The notes beneath the pieces are model-generated. The model made no database searches and was not told the origin of the DNA. It saw nothing but the letters and a program-made list of their open reading frames with translations. A stretch of DNA of 54,128 nucleotides. Origin: Flavobacteriaceae bacterium CG2_30_34_30. Lineage in GTDB: Bacteria; Bacteroidota; Bacteroidia; Flavobacteriales; Flavobacteriaceae. Both the position numbers and the translations under genes were made by a program. How positions within the stretch are numbered: the stretch's first letter is position 1; each line of letters opens with the position of its first letter. The stretch lies in assembly GCA_001873105.1 (NCBI GenBank), contig MNYN01000055.1:1-54128 (forward strand), read 5' to 3'. This document shows, one piece after another, positions 17,289 through 26,310 of this stretch.

Positions 17289-18077
17289 TTATTCCATTAT
17301 CCTACTTCCTTTGGGAACTTGAAAGATAGCATTTTCTAAAATACTTTCTGAAATATGCACTTTTGAAAAAGCAACAGTGTTTTTAGGTGTTGTAGGTTTT
17401 CCGTCTTTTACTTCATACCAAACCAAAGTTTCAGGAAGAAGTAATCCATTTTCAGTTAACCAAGTATCGTATTTTATGTAGTGCCAGTCGGTACTTTTCG
17501 TTTTTTCAAAAAAGGTAACGGTGTAGGCTAACCAGGCCATTTTATGTGTTTCTTTATCATAAAAAACGATGTATTCATCTTCCGGAGTTTCTCCTATTCC
17601 TGTTTCATATCCAATTTTAACAGCACCGTATGTTTTGCTATCCAAAATAGTATCTTCTAAATCGCTGTAAACTATACCATCATCAGCTAGGATAAATGGC
17701 ATGGCGTAAAAATAAAACATTAGGTTATAATAAAATTTTGGATTTCCTTCATACGGCTTTTCGTTTTCTGCAAGCCAAATTTTATTGCCATCAAAGCCCA
17801 TCTTAAAAGCCTCAGAAGTTATAAGGGCTTTGCGTGATTTTAAATCTGTCTTATGCTCTTCTGCTCCAGATGGTTTTTCAATTTGAAAACAAAGATTATT
17901 CATTTTATTCCAGTTTTGTAAACCCCCGTGGGCTTCAAATAATGCCGAAACTGCTGCAGGATATTCCTTTTCAGAAACTGCCTCTTGCACCACAAATTCA
18001 GAATTAGTATCTTTTACCTTGTCACCACAGGAAACAACTAGAAAGGTAATCATTGTAGTAAAAAGTACTTTTCTCAT
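17289..18077 (-). CDS. DUF6503-like lipoprotein, paralogue 2
   Basis: A 262-residue lipoprotein (TFLVVSCGDKVKD, Cys near residue 17). It shares nearly every block with its downstream neighbour: FEAHGGLQNWNKMNNLCFQI, FYYNLMFYFYAMPFILADDG, ETPEDEYIVFYDKETHKM and WHYIKYDTWLTENGLLLPETL. The pair arose by tandem duplication. Sequence outside the blocks has diverged enough to suggest an old event. No catalytic motif is evident, and the function is unknown. Its promoter probably lies in the 187-base gap before trmH, where a TATTTTAG-type sequence occurs on the minus strand. Confidence 0.82.
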   Translation of the reverse strand: MRKVLFTTMITFLVVSCGDKVKDTNSEFVVQEAVSEKEYPAAVSALFEAHGGLQNWNKMNNLCFQIEKPSGAEEHKTDLKSRKALITSEAFKMGFDGNKIWLAENEKPYEGNPKFYYNLMFYFYAMPFILADDGIVYSDLEDTILDSKTYGAVKIGYETGIGETPEDEYIVFYDKETHKMAWLAYTVTFFEKTKSTDWHYIKYDTWLTENGLLLPETLVWYEVKDGKPTTPKNTVAFSKVHISESILENAIFQVPKGSRIME

Positions 18078-18252
18078 CTCTATAATTTTTAGTTACTGCT
18101 AAAATACAAATATTGAATTTATTAAACGGTGGAATTAATAAAACCTTAATTATTTTATTTTTATACAATGCAAAAAATTATTGGTTAGCAGTCATAAAAT
18201 TATATTCGCCAAACATTTTCTATTTCCAATTACAATTTAAAAAGTCACGTCT

Positions 18253-18260
18253 TATCTTTG
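18253..18260 (+). promoter_or_regulatory. -7 box TATCTTTG for the TrmH-family gene
   Basis: This is an exact TAnnTTTG match that ends 4 bases before the ATG. The expected transcription start falls at or within a base or two of the start codon, so the mRNA is probably leaderless. Confidence 0.65.
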
Positions 18261-18264
18261 TGCT

Positions 18265-19062
18265 ATGCAAAAACAAATAAACAGCCTTCAAAACCCTTTT
18301 ATAAAGCAATTAATTCAATTGCAAGAAAAATCGCGCGAACGAAAAAAAACAGGATTATTTTTAATTGAGGGTGAGCGTGAAATTAGTTTGGCAATAAAAG
18401 GTGGGTATGTTATAGAAATATTCATTTACTGCAATGTACTTTATCAAAAAAAAACACTTCTACATTTGTTTAATAAAACCGTAAATCAAATTGAAGTTCC
18501 TCGAGAAATCTACCAAAAACTTGCCTATAGAGATAGTACTGAAGGTATAATTGCAGTAGCAAAAGCAAAAAAACATACATTAGAAGAACTAAAATTAACC
18601 ACAAAAAAACCATTAATCCTTGTGGCCGAAGCTCCTGAAAAACCGGGAAACATAGGCGCCTTATTGCGTACCGCAGATGCCGCAAACCTAGATGCCGTAT
18701 TCATTGCCAACCCAAAAACAGATGTATACAACCCTAATATCGTGCGAAGTAGCGTAGGTGGATTATTCACCAACCAAATTGCAATTGGATCTACAGATGA
18801 AATTATTTCCTTTTTACAGAAAAATAATATTGCTATATATTGTGCAGCATTACAAGCTTCTAAAAATTATACTGAAATTAATTTTACAAAAGCAGCAGCC
18901 ATTGTTGTTGGCACAGAATCTATTGGTTTAAGTGCTGAATGGCTAAAAAACGCTACTCAAAATATACGCATCCCAATGGAAGGAGAAATGGATTCGATGA
19001 ATGTTTCTGTTGCAGCGGCTATTCTTATCTTTGAGGCGAAAAGACAACGAAATCTTCTTTAA
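18265..19062 (+). CDS. TrmH-family (SpoU) RNA 2'-O-methyltransferase
   Basis: This protein probably methylates a ribose 2'-OH in rRNA or tRNA using S-adenosylmethionine. The N-terminal substrate-binding domain shows LQEKSRERKKTGLFLIEGER (about residues 15-34). The SPOUT knot carries motif 1 PEKPGNIGALLRTADAAN, then NPNIVRSSVGGLF, motif 2 VVGTESIGLSAEWL and motif 3 IPMEGEMDSMNVSVAAAILIFE. At 265 residues it matches the RlmB/YsgA-type subgroup. The exact RNA target cannot be read from sequence. The promoter arrangement suggests a leaderless mRNA. Confidence 0.93.
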   Translation: MQKQINSLQNPFIKQLIQLQEKSRERKKTGLFLIEGEREISLAIKGGYVIEIFIYCNVLYQKKTLLHLFNKTVNQIEVPREIYQKLAYRDSTEGIIAVAKAKKHTLEELKLTTKKPLILVAEAPEKPGNIGALLRTADAANLDAVFIANPKTDVYNPNIVRSSVGGLFTNQIAIGSTDEIISFLQKNNIAIYCAALQASKNYTEINFTKAAAIVVGTESIGLSAEWLKNATQNIRIPMEGEMDSMNVSVAAAILIFEAKRQRNLL

Positions 19063-19121
19063 GAGTGTTACAAAAAAAATTAAATTTGAAAAAATAATAA
19101 ATCCTTTCAGAAGTTAAAAAT

Positions 19122-20354
19122 ATGACTGCAACAACAGTATTCACTATCATAATCAGTATTCTAATTTTAAGTTTTATGCTAGATAAAATTCTTGAATATT
19201 TGAATTTTAAAAAATTTGATGATCCTGTTCCTTTAGAACTTGCTGATGTTTATGATGCGGCAGAATACCATAAATCACAGGCTTATAATAAGGAAAACAC
19301 TCGGTTTTCCATGTGGAGTTCCACTTTTTCATTACTTCTTACTTTATCTTTTTTCTTTTTTGGCGGTTTTGCATTTGTAGATGCATTGGCAAGAAGCATT
19401 TCTGAAAATTCTATAGCCATTACGCTCTTATTTTTTGGTATTATTTTATTGGCAAGTGACCTTCTATCTACGCCTTTTTCCTATTACCATACCTTTGTCA
19501 TTGAAGAAAAATATGGATTTAACAAAAGCTCCGTAAAATTATTTTTTTTAGACAAATTAAAAAGTTGGCTTATGGGCATCCTTTTGGGTGGTGGAATTTT
19601 AGCGTTAATTACTTGGTTTTACGAATCCTTTCCAAACAATTTTTGGTGGTACACTTGGATAGCAATCGCTATTTTTTCCGTTTTTATGAACATGTTTTAT
19701 GCCAAGCTAATCGTTCCTATTTTCAACAAACAAAAACCTTTGGAAGAAGGTTCTCTTAGAGATAAAATAGAAAAATACGCAACAAAAGTTGGTTTTCAAT
19801 TAAATCATATTTATGTTATTGACGGTTCAAAAAGAAGCACAAAAGCCAATGCCTACTTTTCAGGATTTGGAAAAGAAAAGCGAATTACACTTTTTGACAC
19901 TTTAATTGATGATTTAGAAGAAGAAGAAATTGTAGCTGTTTTAGCGCATGAAGTTGGCCATTATAAAAAGAAACATATCTTGGTAAATTTATTTTTCAGC
20001 ATGCTTTTAACAGGACTTACCCTTTGGATATTCTCTTTATTTATATCTAACCCACTACTTTCACAAGCACTTGGTGTTCAAAAACCATCTTTTCACATTG
20101 GTCTGGTAGCCTTTATGGTTTTGTACAGTCCTTTATCAGCAATTACGGGATTGGTAATGAATTGTATTTCAAGAAAATTTGAATACCAAGCAGATAATTT
20201 TGCTAAAGAAACTTTGGATAGCGAACCATTAATTTCTTCATTAAAAAAATTATCAAAAAATAGTTTGAGTAATTTAACACCACATCCAGCCTATATTTTT
20301 GCACATTATTCCCATCCCACATTATTAGAACGATTTAAAAATTTAAAAAAATAA
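19122..20354 (+). CDS. M48-family metallopeptidase (Ste24/CAAX protease-like)
   Basis: A 410-residue integral membrane zinc protease. Hydrophobic segments lie near residues 3-20, 63-88, 100-120, 148-168 and 178-200, and two more follow the catalytic helix. The active site is VLAHEVGHYKKKH with HEVGH at residues 276-280. The third zinc ligand is in FEYQADNFA near residue 355. The layout matches Ste24/FACE-1-type enzymes, which in bacteria act on membrane or lipidated proteins. There is no evidence of prenylated substrates here. It lies 59 bases after the TrmH-family gene and may be cotranscribed. Confidence 0.93.
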   Translation: MTATTVFTIIISILILSFMLDKILEYLNFKKFDDPVPLELADVYDAAEYHKSQAYNKENTRFSMWSSTFSLLLTLSFFFFGGFAFVDALARSISENSIAITLLFFGIILLASDLLSTPFSYYHTFVIEEKYGFNKSSVKLFFLDKLKSWLMGILLGGGILALITWFYESFPNNFWWYTWIAIAIFSVFMNMFYAKLIVPIFNKQKPLEEGSLRDKIEKYATKVGFQLNHIYVIDGSKRSTKANAYFSGFGKEKRITLFDTLIDDLEEEEIVAVLAHEVGHYKKKHILVNLFFSMLLTGLTLWIFSLFISNPLLSQALGVQKPSFHIGLVAFMVLYSPLSAITGLVMNCISRKFEYQADNFAKETLDSEPLISSLKKLSKNSLSNLTPHPAYIFAHYSHPTLLERFKNLKK

Positions 20355-20438
20355 AACTCCTTTTAATAAGAGCTCAAAAACCCCAAGTACCTGTTTTAAT
20401 AAAATATAAAAAATGGGTAACAATTAACAAAAACAACT

Positions 20439-20469
20439 TTTGTTTTTAAAAAAGGAAATTGTACTTTTA
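20439..20469 (+). promoter_or_regulatory. Promoter of the (p)ppGpp synthetase/hydrolase gene
   Basis: A -33 TTTG (20439-20442) and a -7 TACTTTTA (20462-20469) are separated by 19 bases, close to the Bacteroidota sigma-ABfr arrangement. The -7 box ends 4 bases before the ATG, so the transcript is probably leaderless. Confidence 0.65.
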
Positions 20470-20473
20470 ATAA

Positions 20474-22684
20474 ATGACGCAAGAAGTATTAGATAAAGAA
20501 AACAAAGAAATTGCCCGGCAATACAAACAGCTTTTGAAAATAAGCTACAGAATGCTTTCTGAGGAAGATAAAAAGCAAATCAGATTAGCATTTGATATTG
20601 CTGTAGATGCCCATAAAAAACAACGCCGAAAATCTGGCGAAGCCTATATTTTTCACCCAATAGCCGTAGCAAAAATTGTTGCTTCTGAAATTGGTTTAGA
20701 CGCCACTTCCATTGCTGCAGCATTACTTCACGATGTGGTAGAAGACACAAGTTATACTCTAGATGATATAGAACGTCTTTTTGGAAAAACGGTCTGTAAA
20801 ATTGTGGATGGATTAACAAAAATTTCAGCTTTGGAAAATCATGATAGAGATGTCTCTTTGCAAGCAGAAAACTTTCGTAAAATGCTACTTACTCTCAATG
20901 AAGATGTACGTGTTATCATCATTAAAATAGCCGACAGATATCATAATATGCTAACGATGGATTCCATGACGCCTGACAAACAAATAAAAATTGCATCTGA
21001 AACGCTTTATATATACGCCCCTTTAGCGCACAGAATTGGGTTATATCACATCAAAACACAACTAGAAGATTTAAGTTTAAAATACACTGAACCAGAAGTT
21101 TATACAGATATTTTAGGAAAAATAAAAGAAAGCAAAGAAGAACAAGACAAATATATTGAAGTATTTAACAAAGTTATTCAAGATGCCTTAAATAAAGAAG
21201 GACTGGATTATGAAATAAAAGGAAGACCTAAATCCATTTTTTCTATCCATAGAAAAATGCTGAAGCAAAACATTTCTTTTGAAGAAGTCTATGATAAATT
21301 TGCTGTTAGAATCATTTATAAGTGTTCGCCTGAAAACGAAAAATTTCTAGCCTGGAAAATCTATTCCATTGTTACCGATTACTTTAGGCCAAACCCAACC
21401 CGTCTACGCGATTGGATTTCATCGCCAAAATCAACTGGTTATGAAGCGCTTCACATCACTGTTATGGGACCAAAAGGAAGGTGGGTAGAAGTACAAATAA
21501 GAAGTGAGCGAATGAATGAAATTGCAGAAAAAGGATTTGCTGCACATTATAAATACAAAAACAAAGACGAAGAAGAAGACCACAATTTAGAGCTTTGGTT
21601 AAATAAACTACAGGAAGCTTTAGAAAATTCTGAAACTAATGCTGTTGATTTTGTAGAACAGTTTAAACTAAATCTTTATGCCAAAGAAATATTTGTTTTT
21701 ACGCCCCAAGGCGATTTAGTTTCTCTACCCAAAACCGCAACAGCACTCGATTTTGCGTTTAGCATTCACACCGAGATTGGTTTAAAAACTCGTGGTGCAA
21801 GAGTAAACGGCAGATTAGTACCATTAAGCACCGAATTAAAAAGTGGTGATCAAGTGGAAATCATAACCTCTGAAAATGCCAAACCTAATGCCAATTGGCT
21901 AGATTATACCAATACTGCAAGAGCAAAATCAAAAATAAAATCATCTTTAAAAGACGAAAAAAAGAAAATAGCAGAAGAAGGAAAACAAATTTTAGCCCGA
22001 AAATTAAAATCACTAAAAATCACATTAGACGAAAAAACCATCAATCAATTAGTGGTGTTTTTCAAAGTTAAAACCAGTCTTGATTTATTTTATCGCATTG
22101 GGTCGGGCATTATTGAAAACCAGCAATTACGAAATTTTGTTGCATCAAGAAATAATACGTTTATCCGTTTTTTCAAAAACAGAATGCGTAAGTCTCCTTC
22201 TGCCGAAGAAATCCACAAAGAGGAAATAACTGTAAAATATGACCAACTGGTTTTTGGAAAAGAGGAACAAAAATTAGATTATATTTTAGCCAATTGCTGC
22301 AACCCTATTCCGGGAGATGATGTCTTTGGATTTATTACCGTTAGCGAAGGCATCAAGGTACATAAAAACACTTGTCCTAATGCACTTCAATTACAAAGTA
22401 ATTATACCTACCGAATTATTCAAGCCAAATGGATTGACTCCTCACAACAGGATTTTAAAGCCGAATTAATTATAACCGGCATCGATAATCTAGGATTAGT
22501 AAATTCAGTTACTAAAGTCATTTCAAACAATATGAACATTGATATAAAAAAAATAAGTTTTGATAGCAATGACGGAGTATTTACAGGTAAGATTGTAGTT
22601 ATTGTGAAAAACAAAACCATCCTTAATGAAGTAATTTCTAAAATCAAAAAAATTAATGGTATTGACAAGGTAACAAGAGTTTAA
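20474..22684 (+). CDS. Bifunctional (p)ppGpp synthetase/hydrolase (Rel/SpoT)
   Basis: This enzyme makes and degrades the stringent-response alarmone. Domains in order: an HD hydrolase (about 40-190) with FHPIAVAKIVASEIG, LLHDVVEDT (His86, Asp87) and KIADRYHNM; a synthetase (about 235-350) with GRPKSIFSIHRKM and ISSPKSTGYEALHITV; a TGS domain (about 395-455) with VFTPQGDLVSLPKTATALDFA; a helical/zinc-finger region with LANCCNPIPGDDVFGFI; and a C-terminal ACT domain. At 736 residues it is full length. Both catalytic halves look intact, as expected when a genome has one long RSH. Naming (rel, relA or spoT) varies. Confidence 0.96.
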   Translation: MTQEVLDKENKEIARQYKQLLKISYRMLSEEDKKQIRLAFDIAVDAHKKQRRKSGEAYIFHPIAVAKIVASEIGLDATSIAAALLHDVVEDTSYTLDDIERLFGKTVCKIVDGLTKISALENHDRDVSLQAENFRKMLLTLNEDVRVIIIKIADRYHNMLTMDSMTPDKQIKIASETLYIYAPLAHRIGLYHIKTQLEDLSLKYTEPEVYTDILGKIKESKEEQDKYIEVFNKVIQDALNKEGLDYEIKGRPKSIFSIHRKMLKQNISFEEVYDKFAVRIIYKCSPENEKFLAWKIYSIVTDYFRPNPTRLRDWISSPKSTGYEALHITVMGPKGRWVEVQIRSERMNEIAEKGFAAHYKYKNKDEEEDHNLELWLNKLQEALENSETNAVDFVEQFKLNLYAKEIFVFTPQGDLVSLPKTATALDFAFSIHTEIGLKTRGARVNGRLVPLSTELKSGDQVEIITSENAKPNANWLDYTNTARAKSKIKSSLKDEKKKIAEEGKQILARKLKSLKITLDEKTINQLVVFFKVKTSLDLFYRIGSGIIENQQLRNFVASRNNTFIRFFKNRMRKSPSAEEIHKEEITVKYDQLVFGKEEQKLDYILANCCNPIPGDDVFGFITVSEGIKVHKNTCPNALQLQSNYTYRIIQAKWIDSSQQDFKAELIITGIDNLGLVNSVTKVISNNMNIDIKKISFDSNDGVFTGKIVVIVKNKTILNEVISKIKKINGIDKVTRV

Positions 22685-22691
22685 AAATGAT

Positions 22692-22699
22692 TAAATTTG
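22692..22699 (+). promoter_or_regulatory. -7 box TAAATTTG before the Fur-family gene
   Basis: This is an exact TAnnTTTG match in the short gap after rel, 10 bases before the ATG. It could give fur-purA transcription independent of rel. Confidence 0.5.
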
Positions 22700-22709
22700 T
22701 AACTCGAAA

Positions 22710-23168
22710 ATGACAGATAATAAATCGAATATTAACACCAATCAAGCAATCGTAAAAAACGTGTTCACCGCTTTTTTAGAAGAAAAAGGGCATCGTAAAA
22801 CTCCCGAACGATTTGCTATTCTTCAAGAAATATATAACAATACCGAACATTTTGACATAGAATCCCTTTATATCAAAATGAAAAATAAAAAATATCGTGT
22901 AAGTAGAGCCACTCTTTATAACACGATAGAGTTGCTTTTAGAATGCAGACTTGTACGCAAACATCAGTTTGGTCAAAACCAAGCACACTATGAAAAATCA
23001 TATTTTGACAGGCAGCACGACCACGTAATACTTACAGACACGGGCGAAGTAATTGAATTTTGTGACCCGCGAATTCAATCTATAAAAAAAACGATTGAAG
23101 AAGTTTTTAATATTGAAATAACCAACCATTCCTTATACTTTTACGGAATTAAAAAAACAATCAAATAA
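22710..23168 (+). CDS. Fur-family transcriptional regulator without structural zinc cysteines
   Basis: A 152-residue protein with the Fur winged helix: [17 protein letters not shown] then [21 protein letters not shown] (quoted in part, residues 62-82). The dimerisation and metal domain has HYEK (93), RQHDHVI (His103, His105) and a late HSLYFYG (His140). The usual structural-zinc CxxC pair is missing. The first site reads [12 protein letters not shown], with Thr109 and Thr111, and the C-terminus ends YGIKKTIK with no CxxC. The regulatory site may still bind metal. Whether it acts as Fur, Zur or PerR cannot be settled from sequence. It sits 13 bases before purA. Confidence 0.9.
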   Translation: MTDNKSNINTNQAIVKNVFTAFLEEKGHRKTPERFAILQEIYNNTEHFDIESLYIKMKNKKYRVSRATLYNTIELLLECRLVRKHQFGQNQAHYEKSYFDRQHDHVILTDTGEVIEFCDPRIQSIKKTIEEVFNIEITNHSLYFYGIKKTIK

Positions 23169-23181
23169 TACTTTATATATA

Positions 23182-24453
23182 ATGGCAGTTGACTTACTAC
23201 TAGGATTACAATGGGGAGATGAAGGAAAAGGGAAAATCGTAGATGTACTTACCAGTAAATACGATATAGTAGCACGATTTCAAGGCGGACCAAACGCCGG
23301 ACATACTTTAGAATTTGACGGTATTAAACATGTTTTAAGAACAATTCCCTCTGGAATTTTTCACAAAAACACCATCAACCTAATAGGAAACGGCGTTGTT
23401 ATTGATCCAGTAGTTTTTGTAAAAGAGCTAGAAGGCTTAGATAAATTCAAACTCGATTATAGAAAAAATCTCTTTATTTCAAGAAAAGCACATATTATAC
23501 TTCCAACACACCGCTTGTTAGATGCAGCTTCCGAAACCTCAAAAGGAAAAGCAAAAATAGGCTCTACCTTAAAAGGAATAGGTCCCACATACATGGATAA
23601 AACCGGAAGAAACGGCATCCGTATAGGCGATTTAGAATTCGAAAATTGGCAAAAAAAATACCGCGCTTTAGCAGACAAACACGAAGCTCTAATTGGTTTT
23701 TATAATGTGGACATTCAATACAATTTAGAAGAAATGGAAAAAGAGTTTTTTGAAGCTGTAGAAGTTTTAAAAACCATGCGTTTCATTGATAGTGAAGACT
23801 ATTTATATCAAGCACAAAAAGAAGGAAAATCTATCTTAGCCGAAGGTGCTCAAGGTTCTCTTTTAGATGTTGATTTTGGTACCTATCCATTTGTAACTTC
23901 CTCAAACACTACTGCAGCAGGAGCCTGTACCGGATTAGGAATCCCACCTAATAAAATAAAAGAGGTGTATGGAATTTTTAAAGCCTACACCACTAGAGTA
24001 GGTAGTGGCCCATTCCCTACAGAATTATTTGATAAAGCGGGAGAACAAATGGCTAAATTGGGCAATGAATTTGGTGCTGTAACCGGAAGACCAAGACGAT
24101 GTGGCTGGCTAGACCTTGTAGCATTAAAATATGCAACACAAGTTAATGGAGTTACCCAATTAATGATGATAAAAGGCGATGTATTAAGCGGTTTTAAAAC
24201 CCTTAAAGTTTGTATAGCATATAAATACAAAGGAGAAACCATTCGCCATTTGCCCTTTAATATAGAGCCGGAAAATGTATCGCCCATCTATAAAGAATTA
24301 CCTGGATGGAAAGAGGATCTCACCAAACTAAAAGATGCCAATAACCTCCCAAAAGAACTGATTAACTATATTGATTTCTTAGAAAAAGAATTAGAAATTC
24401 CTATAAAATTAGTTTCCGTAGGACCAGACAGAACACAAACAATTCATAGATAA
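23182..24453 (+). CDS. purA: Adenylosuccinate synthetase
   Basis: PurA converts IMP and aspartate to adenylosuccinate using GTP, the first committed step to AMP. Visible are the N-terminal GLQWGDEGKGKIVDVL (P-loop-like, residues 8-23 with catalytic Asp13), FQGGPNAGHTLEFDG with the His41-type catalytic histidine, GIGPTYMDKTGRNGIR, the EGAQGSLLDVDFGTYPFVTS segment and TGRPRRCGWLDLVA. At 423 residues it is full length. The 13-base spacing after the Fur-family gene implies cotranscription, a purine-metal regulator link seen in this family. I do not claim direct regulation. Confidence 0.98.
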   Translation: MAVDLLLGLQWGDEGKGKIVDVLTSKYDIVARFQGGPNAGHTLEFDGIKHVLRTIPSGIFHKNTINLIGNGVVIDPVVFVKELEGLDKFKLDYRKNLFISRKAHIILPTHRLLDAASETSKGKAKIGSTLKGIGPTYMDKTGRNGIRIGDLEFENWQKKYRALADKHEALIGFYNVDIQYNLEEMEKEFFEAVEVLKTMRFIDSEDYLYQAQKEGKSILAEGAQGSLLDVDFGTYPFVTSSNTTAAGACTGLGIPPNKIKEVYGIFKAYTTRVGSGPFPTELFDKAGEQMAKLGNEFGAVTGRPRRCGWLDLVALKYATQVNGVTQLMMIKGDVLSGFKTLKVCIAYKYKGETIRHLPFNIEPENVSPIYKELPGWKEDLTKLKDANNLPKELINYIDFLEKELEIPIKLVSVGPDRTQTIHR

Positions 24454-24506
24454 ACTTTTGCTTATAGTAGCTAGTTTATTTAAAATTTGGTATTTAAAAA
24501 TTTCAC

Positions 24507-26264
24507 ATGCTGCAACAAAGCAAAAACATAAAAAAAATAATTTTAGCATTTCTTCTATGCGCTCCCCTCTCTTTTATGTTTGCCCAGAAAACCCAAAAAG
24601 TAGATATTCAATCAGGATATCTAGAAATTCGACCCGATTTTCCGGATGCTGCCATTTGGACTCGCGAAGCAAACGCCCAAGTGTATATCGTTCATGAAGG
24701 TATAGAAATGTGGTGTGACCAAGCGTATGTTTACATGAAAGATAATTTTGTAAAAGCATTTGGCAATGTGCGCATCACACAAGGTGACACAATGACCTTG
24801 AATAGTAAATATGCTGAATACAATGGTAATACCCAATTTGCCTTTGTAAGTGGCGATGTAATTTTAAAAGAACCGAATACAACACTTACCACAGATACTT
24901 TATATTTTGACAGAATCAAGCAACAAGGGTTTTACCGAACCGGAGGAAAAGTTGTGGACACCGCTAGCGTTTTAACCAGCCGCATAGGAAGGTATTATGC
25001 CGAAACAAAAAAGTACCAATTTCTATCCAATGTCGTCGTAACAAATCCAGAATATGTAATAAACACCAACCAACTAGATTTCTATACAGAAACCGGAAAT
25101 GCCTATTTATATGGCCCTTCTACTATTGTTAGTAAAACAAGTACGGTGTTTTGTGAACGTGGTTTTTATGACACTAGAAAAGATTATGGCTATTTTATGA
25201 AAAATGCCAGAATCGATTATGACCAACGGTCAGTTTATGGTGACAGTCTTTATTTTGATCGAAAAACAAGTTTTGCTTCTGCTACAAACAATATTAAAGT
25301 TTTAGACACCCTTAATAAAAGCCTGGTAAAAGGACATTACGCCGAAGTTTATAGAGAAAAAGATTCTGTTTTTATCACCAAAAGAGCAGTCGCAATTACC
25401 GTAAGAGATAATGATTCCATCTATGTACACGCAGATACCCTTCGCATTACCGGAAAACCAGATCACCGAATTTTAAGAGGTTTTTACGATGCCCGAATCT
25501 ATAAAAGTGATATGAGTGGAAAAAGCGATTCTATTTATGTTAATGAAAAAATGGGAATCACTAAAATGATAACTCACCCAATATTGTGGAGTGGTGAAAG
25601 CCAAATGACAGGAGATACCATCCATCTATTAACCAACAAGGTTACAGAAAAATTAGACTCCTTAAAAGTTTTTAAAAATGCCTTTTTAATTCAAAAAGAT
25701 AGTTTAGGTTTTAATCAGGTAAAAGGTGAAATACTTATCGGATTGTTTACAGATAATGAACTAGACACTATTCACATTAACAGAAATACAGAAGTAATTT
25801 TTTACACCCGTAATGATAAGGACGAATTAGTAGGAATAAACCATACACAATCCAGTGCCATACAAATAACTTTAGAAGAAGAGGAAATTCAAACCATACG
25901 ATTTTTAAGAACTGTGGATGGTAAATTATATCCCGAATCACAATTCCCTGAAAATGCCCGAATATTACGTGGGTTTGAATGGCGTGGTGAAGAGCGCTTA
26001 TTATCCAAACAAGACCTATTTAAAGGAAAACCTATACCTATTTTACCAAAAATTACAGGTATCCCACTACCCGATTTAGAAGAAGAATTTTTTAAAGAAA
26101 TTCCGGCAAAAGATTTAATCATACCCGAAGCATCACAACTTTTACCAAAAAACCTACAAAACGACCCAAAAGATTTTAAACCTTTAAGCAAGGAAGATGA
26201 AGACAATACGGAAAAAGATAAAAAAGAAGCTAATCAAAAAAATAAAATAGAAAAAATAGAATAA
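24507..26264 (+). CDS. OstA/LptA-like LPS transport periplasmic protein
   Basis: A 585-residue exported protein with a signal peptide ending near residue 26 (LLCAPLSFMFAQKTQ). Its body consists of many short beta-jellyroll-like repeats of the OstA/LptA type: YVMKDNFVKAFGNVRITQGD-like units, LTTDTLYFDRIKQQGFYRTGG, QYEFLSNVVVTNPEY-like units, and FYDTRKDYGYFMKNARIDYD. The last 80 residues are Lys/Glu-rich and of low complexity. Such proteins in Bacteroidota are taken to form part of the periplasmic LPS bridge together with LptD. Length is well above E. coli LptA (about 185). The next gene, an aminotransferase, starts 46 bases later. Confidence 0.85.
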   Translation: MLQQSKNIKKIILAFLLCAPLSFMFAQKTQKVDIQSGYLEIRPDFPDAAIWTREANAQVYIVHEGIEMWCDQAYVYMKDNFVKAFGNVRITQGDTMTLNSKYAEYNGNTQFAFVSGDVILKEPNTTLTTDTLYFDRIKQQGFYRTGGKVVDTASVLTSRIGRYYAETKKYQFLSNVVVTNPEYVINTNQLDFYTETGNAYLYGPSTIVSKTSTVFCERGFYDTRKDYGYFMKNARIDYDQRSVYGDSLYFDRKTSFASATNNIKVLDTLNKSLVKGHYAEVYREKDSVFITKRAVAITVRDNDSIYVHADTLRITGKPDHRILRGFYDARIYKSDMSGKSDSIYVNEKMGITKMITHPILWSGESQMTGDTIHLLTNKVTEKLDSLKVFKNAFLIQKDSLGFNQVKGEILIGLFTDNELDTIHINRNTEVIFYTRNDKDELVGINHTQSSAIQITLEEEEIQTIRFLRTVDGKLYPESQFPENARILRGFEWRGEERLLSKQDLFKGKPIPILPKITGIPLPDLEEEFFKEIPAKDLIIPEASQLLPKNLQNDPKDFKPLSKEDEDNTEKDKKEANQKNKIEKIE

Positions 26265-26310
26265 AAGGGTTAAATACCCGCATCACACATTAAATCTTTA
26301 CTTTTTAAAA

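Noticed and set aside
25889..26206. Minus-strand open frame of 105 codons
   Set aside because: It lies opposite the Lys/Glu-rich tail of the OstA-like gene. The composition is an artefact of the sense strand.
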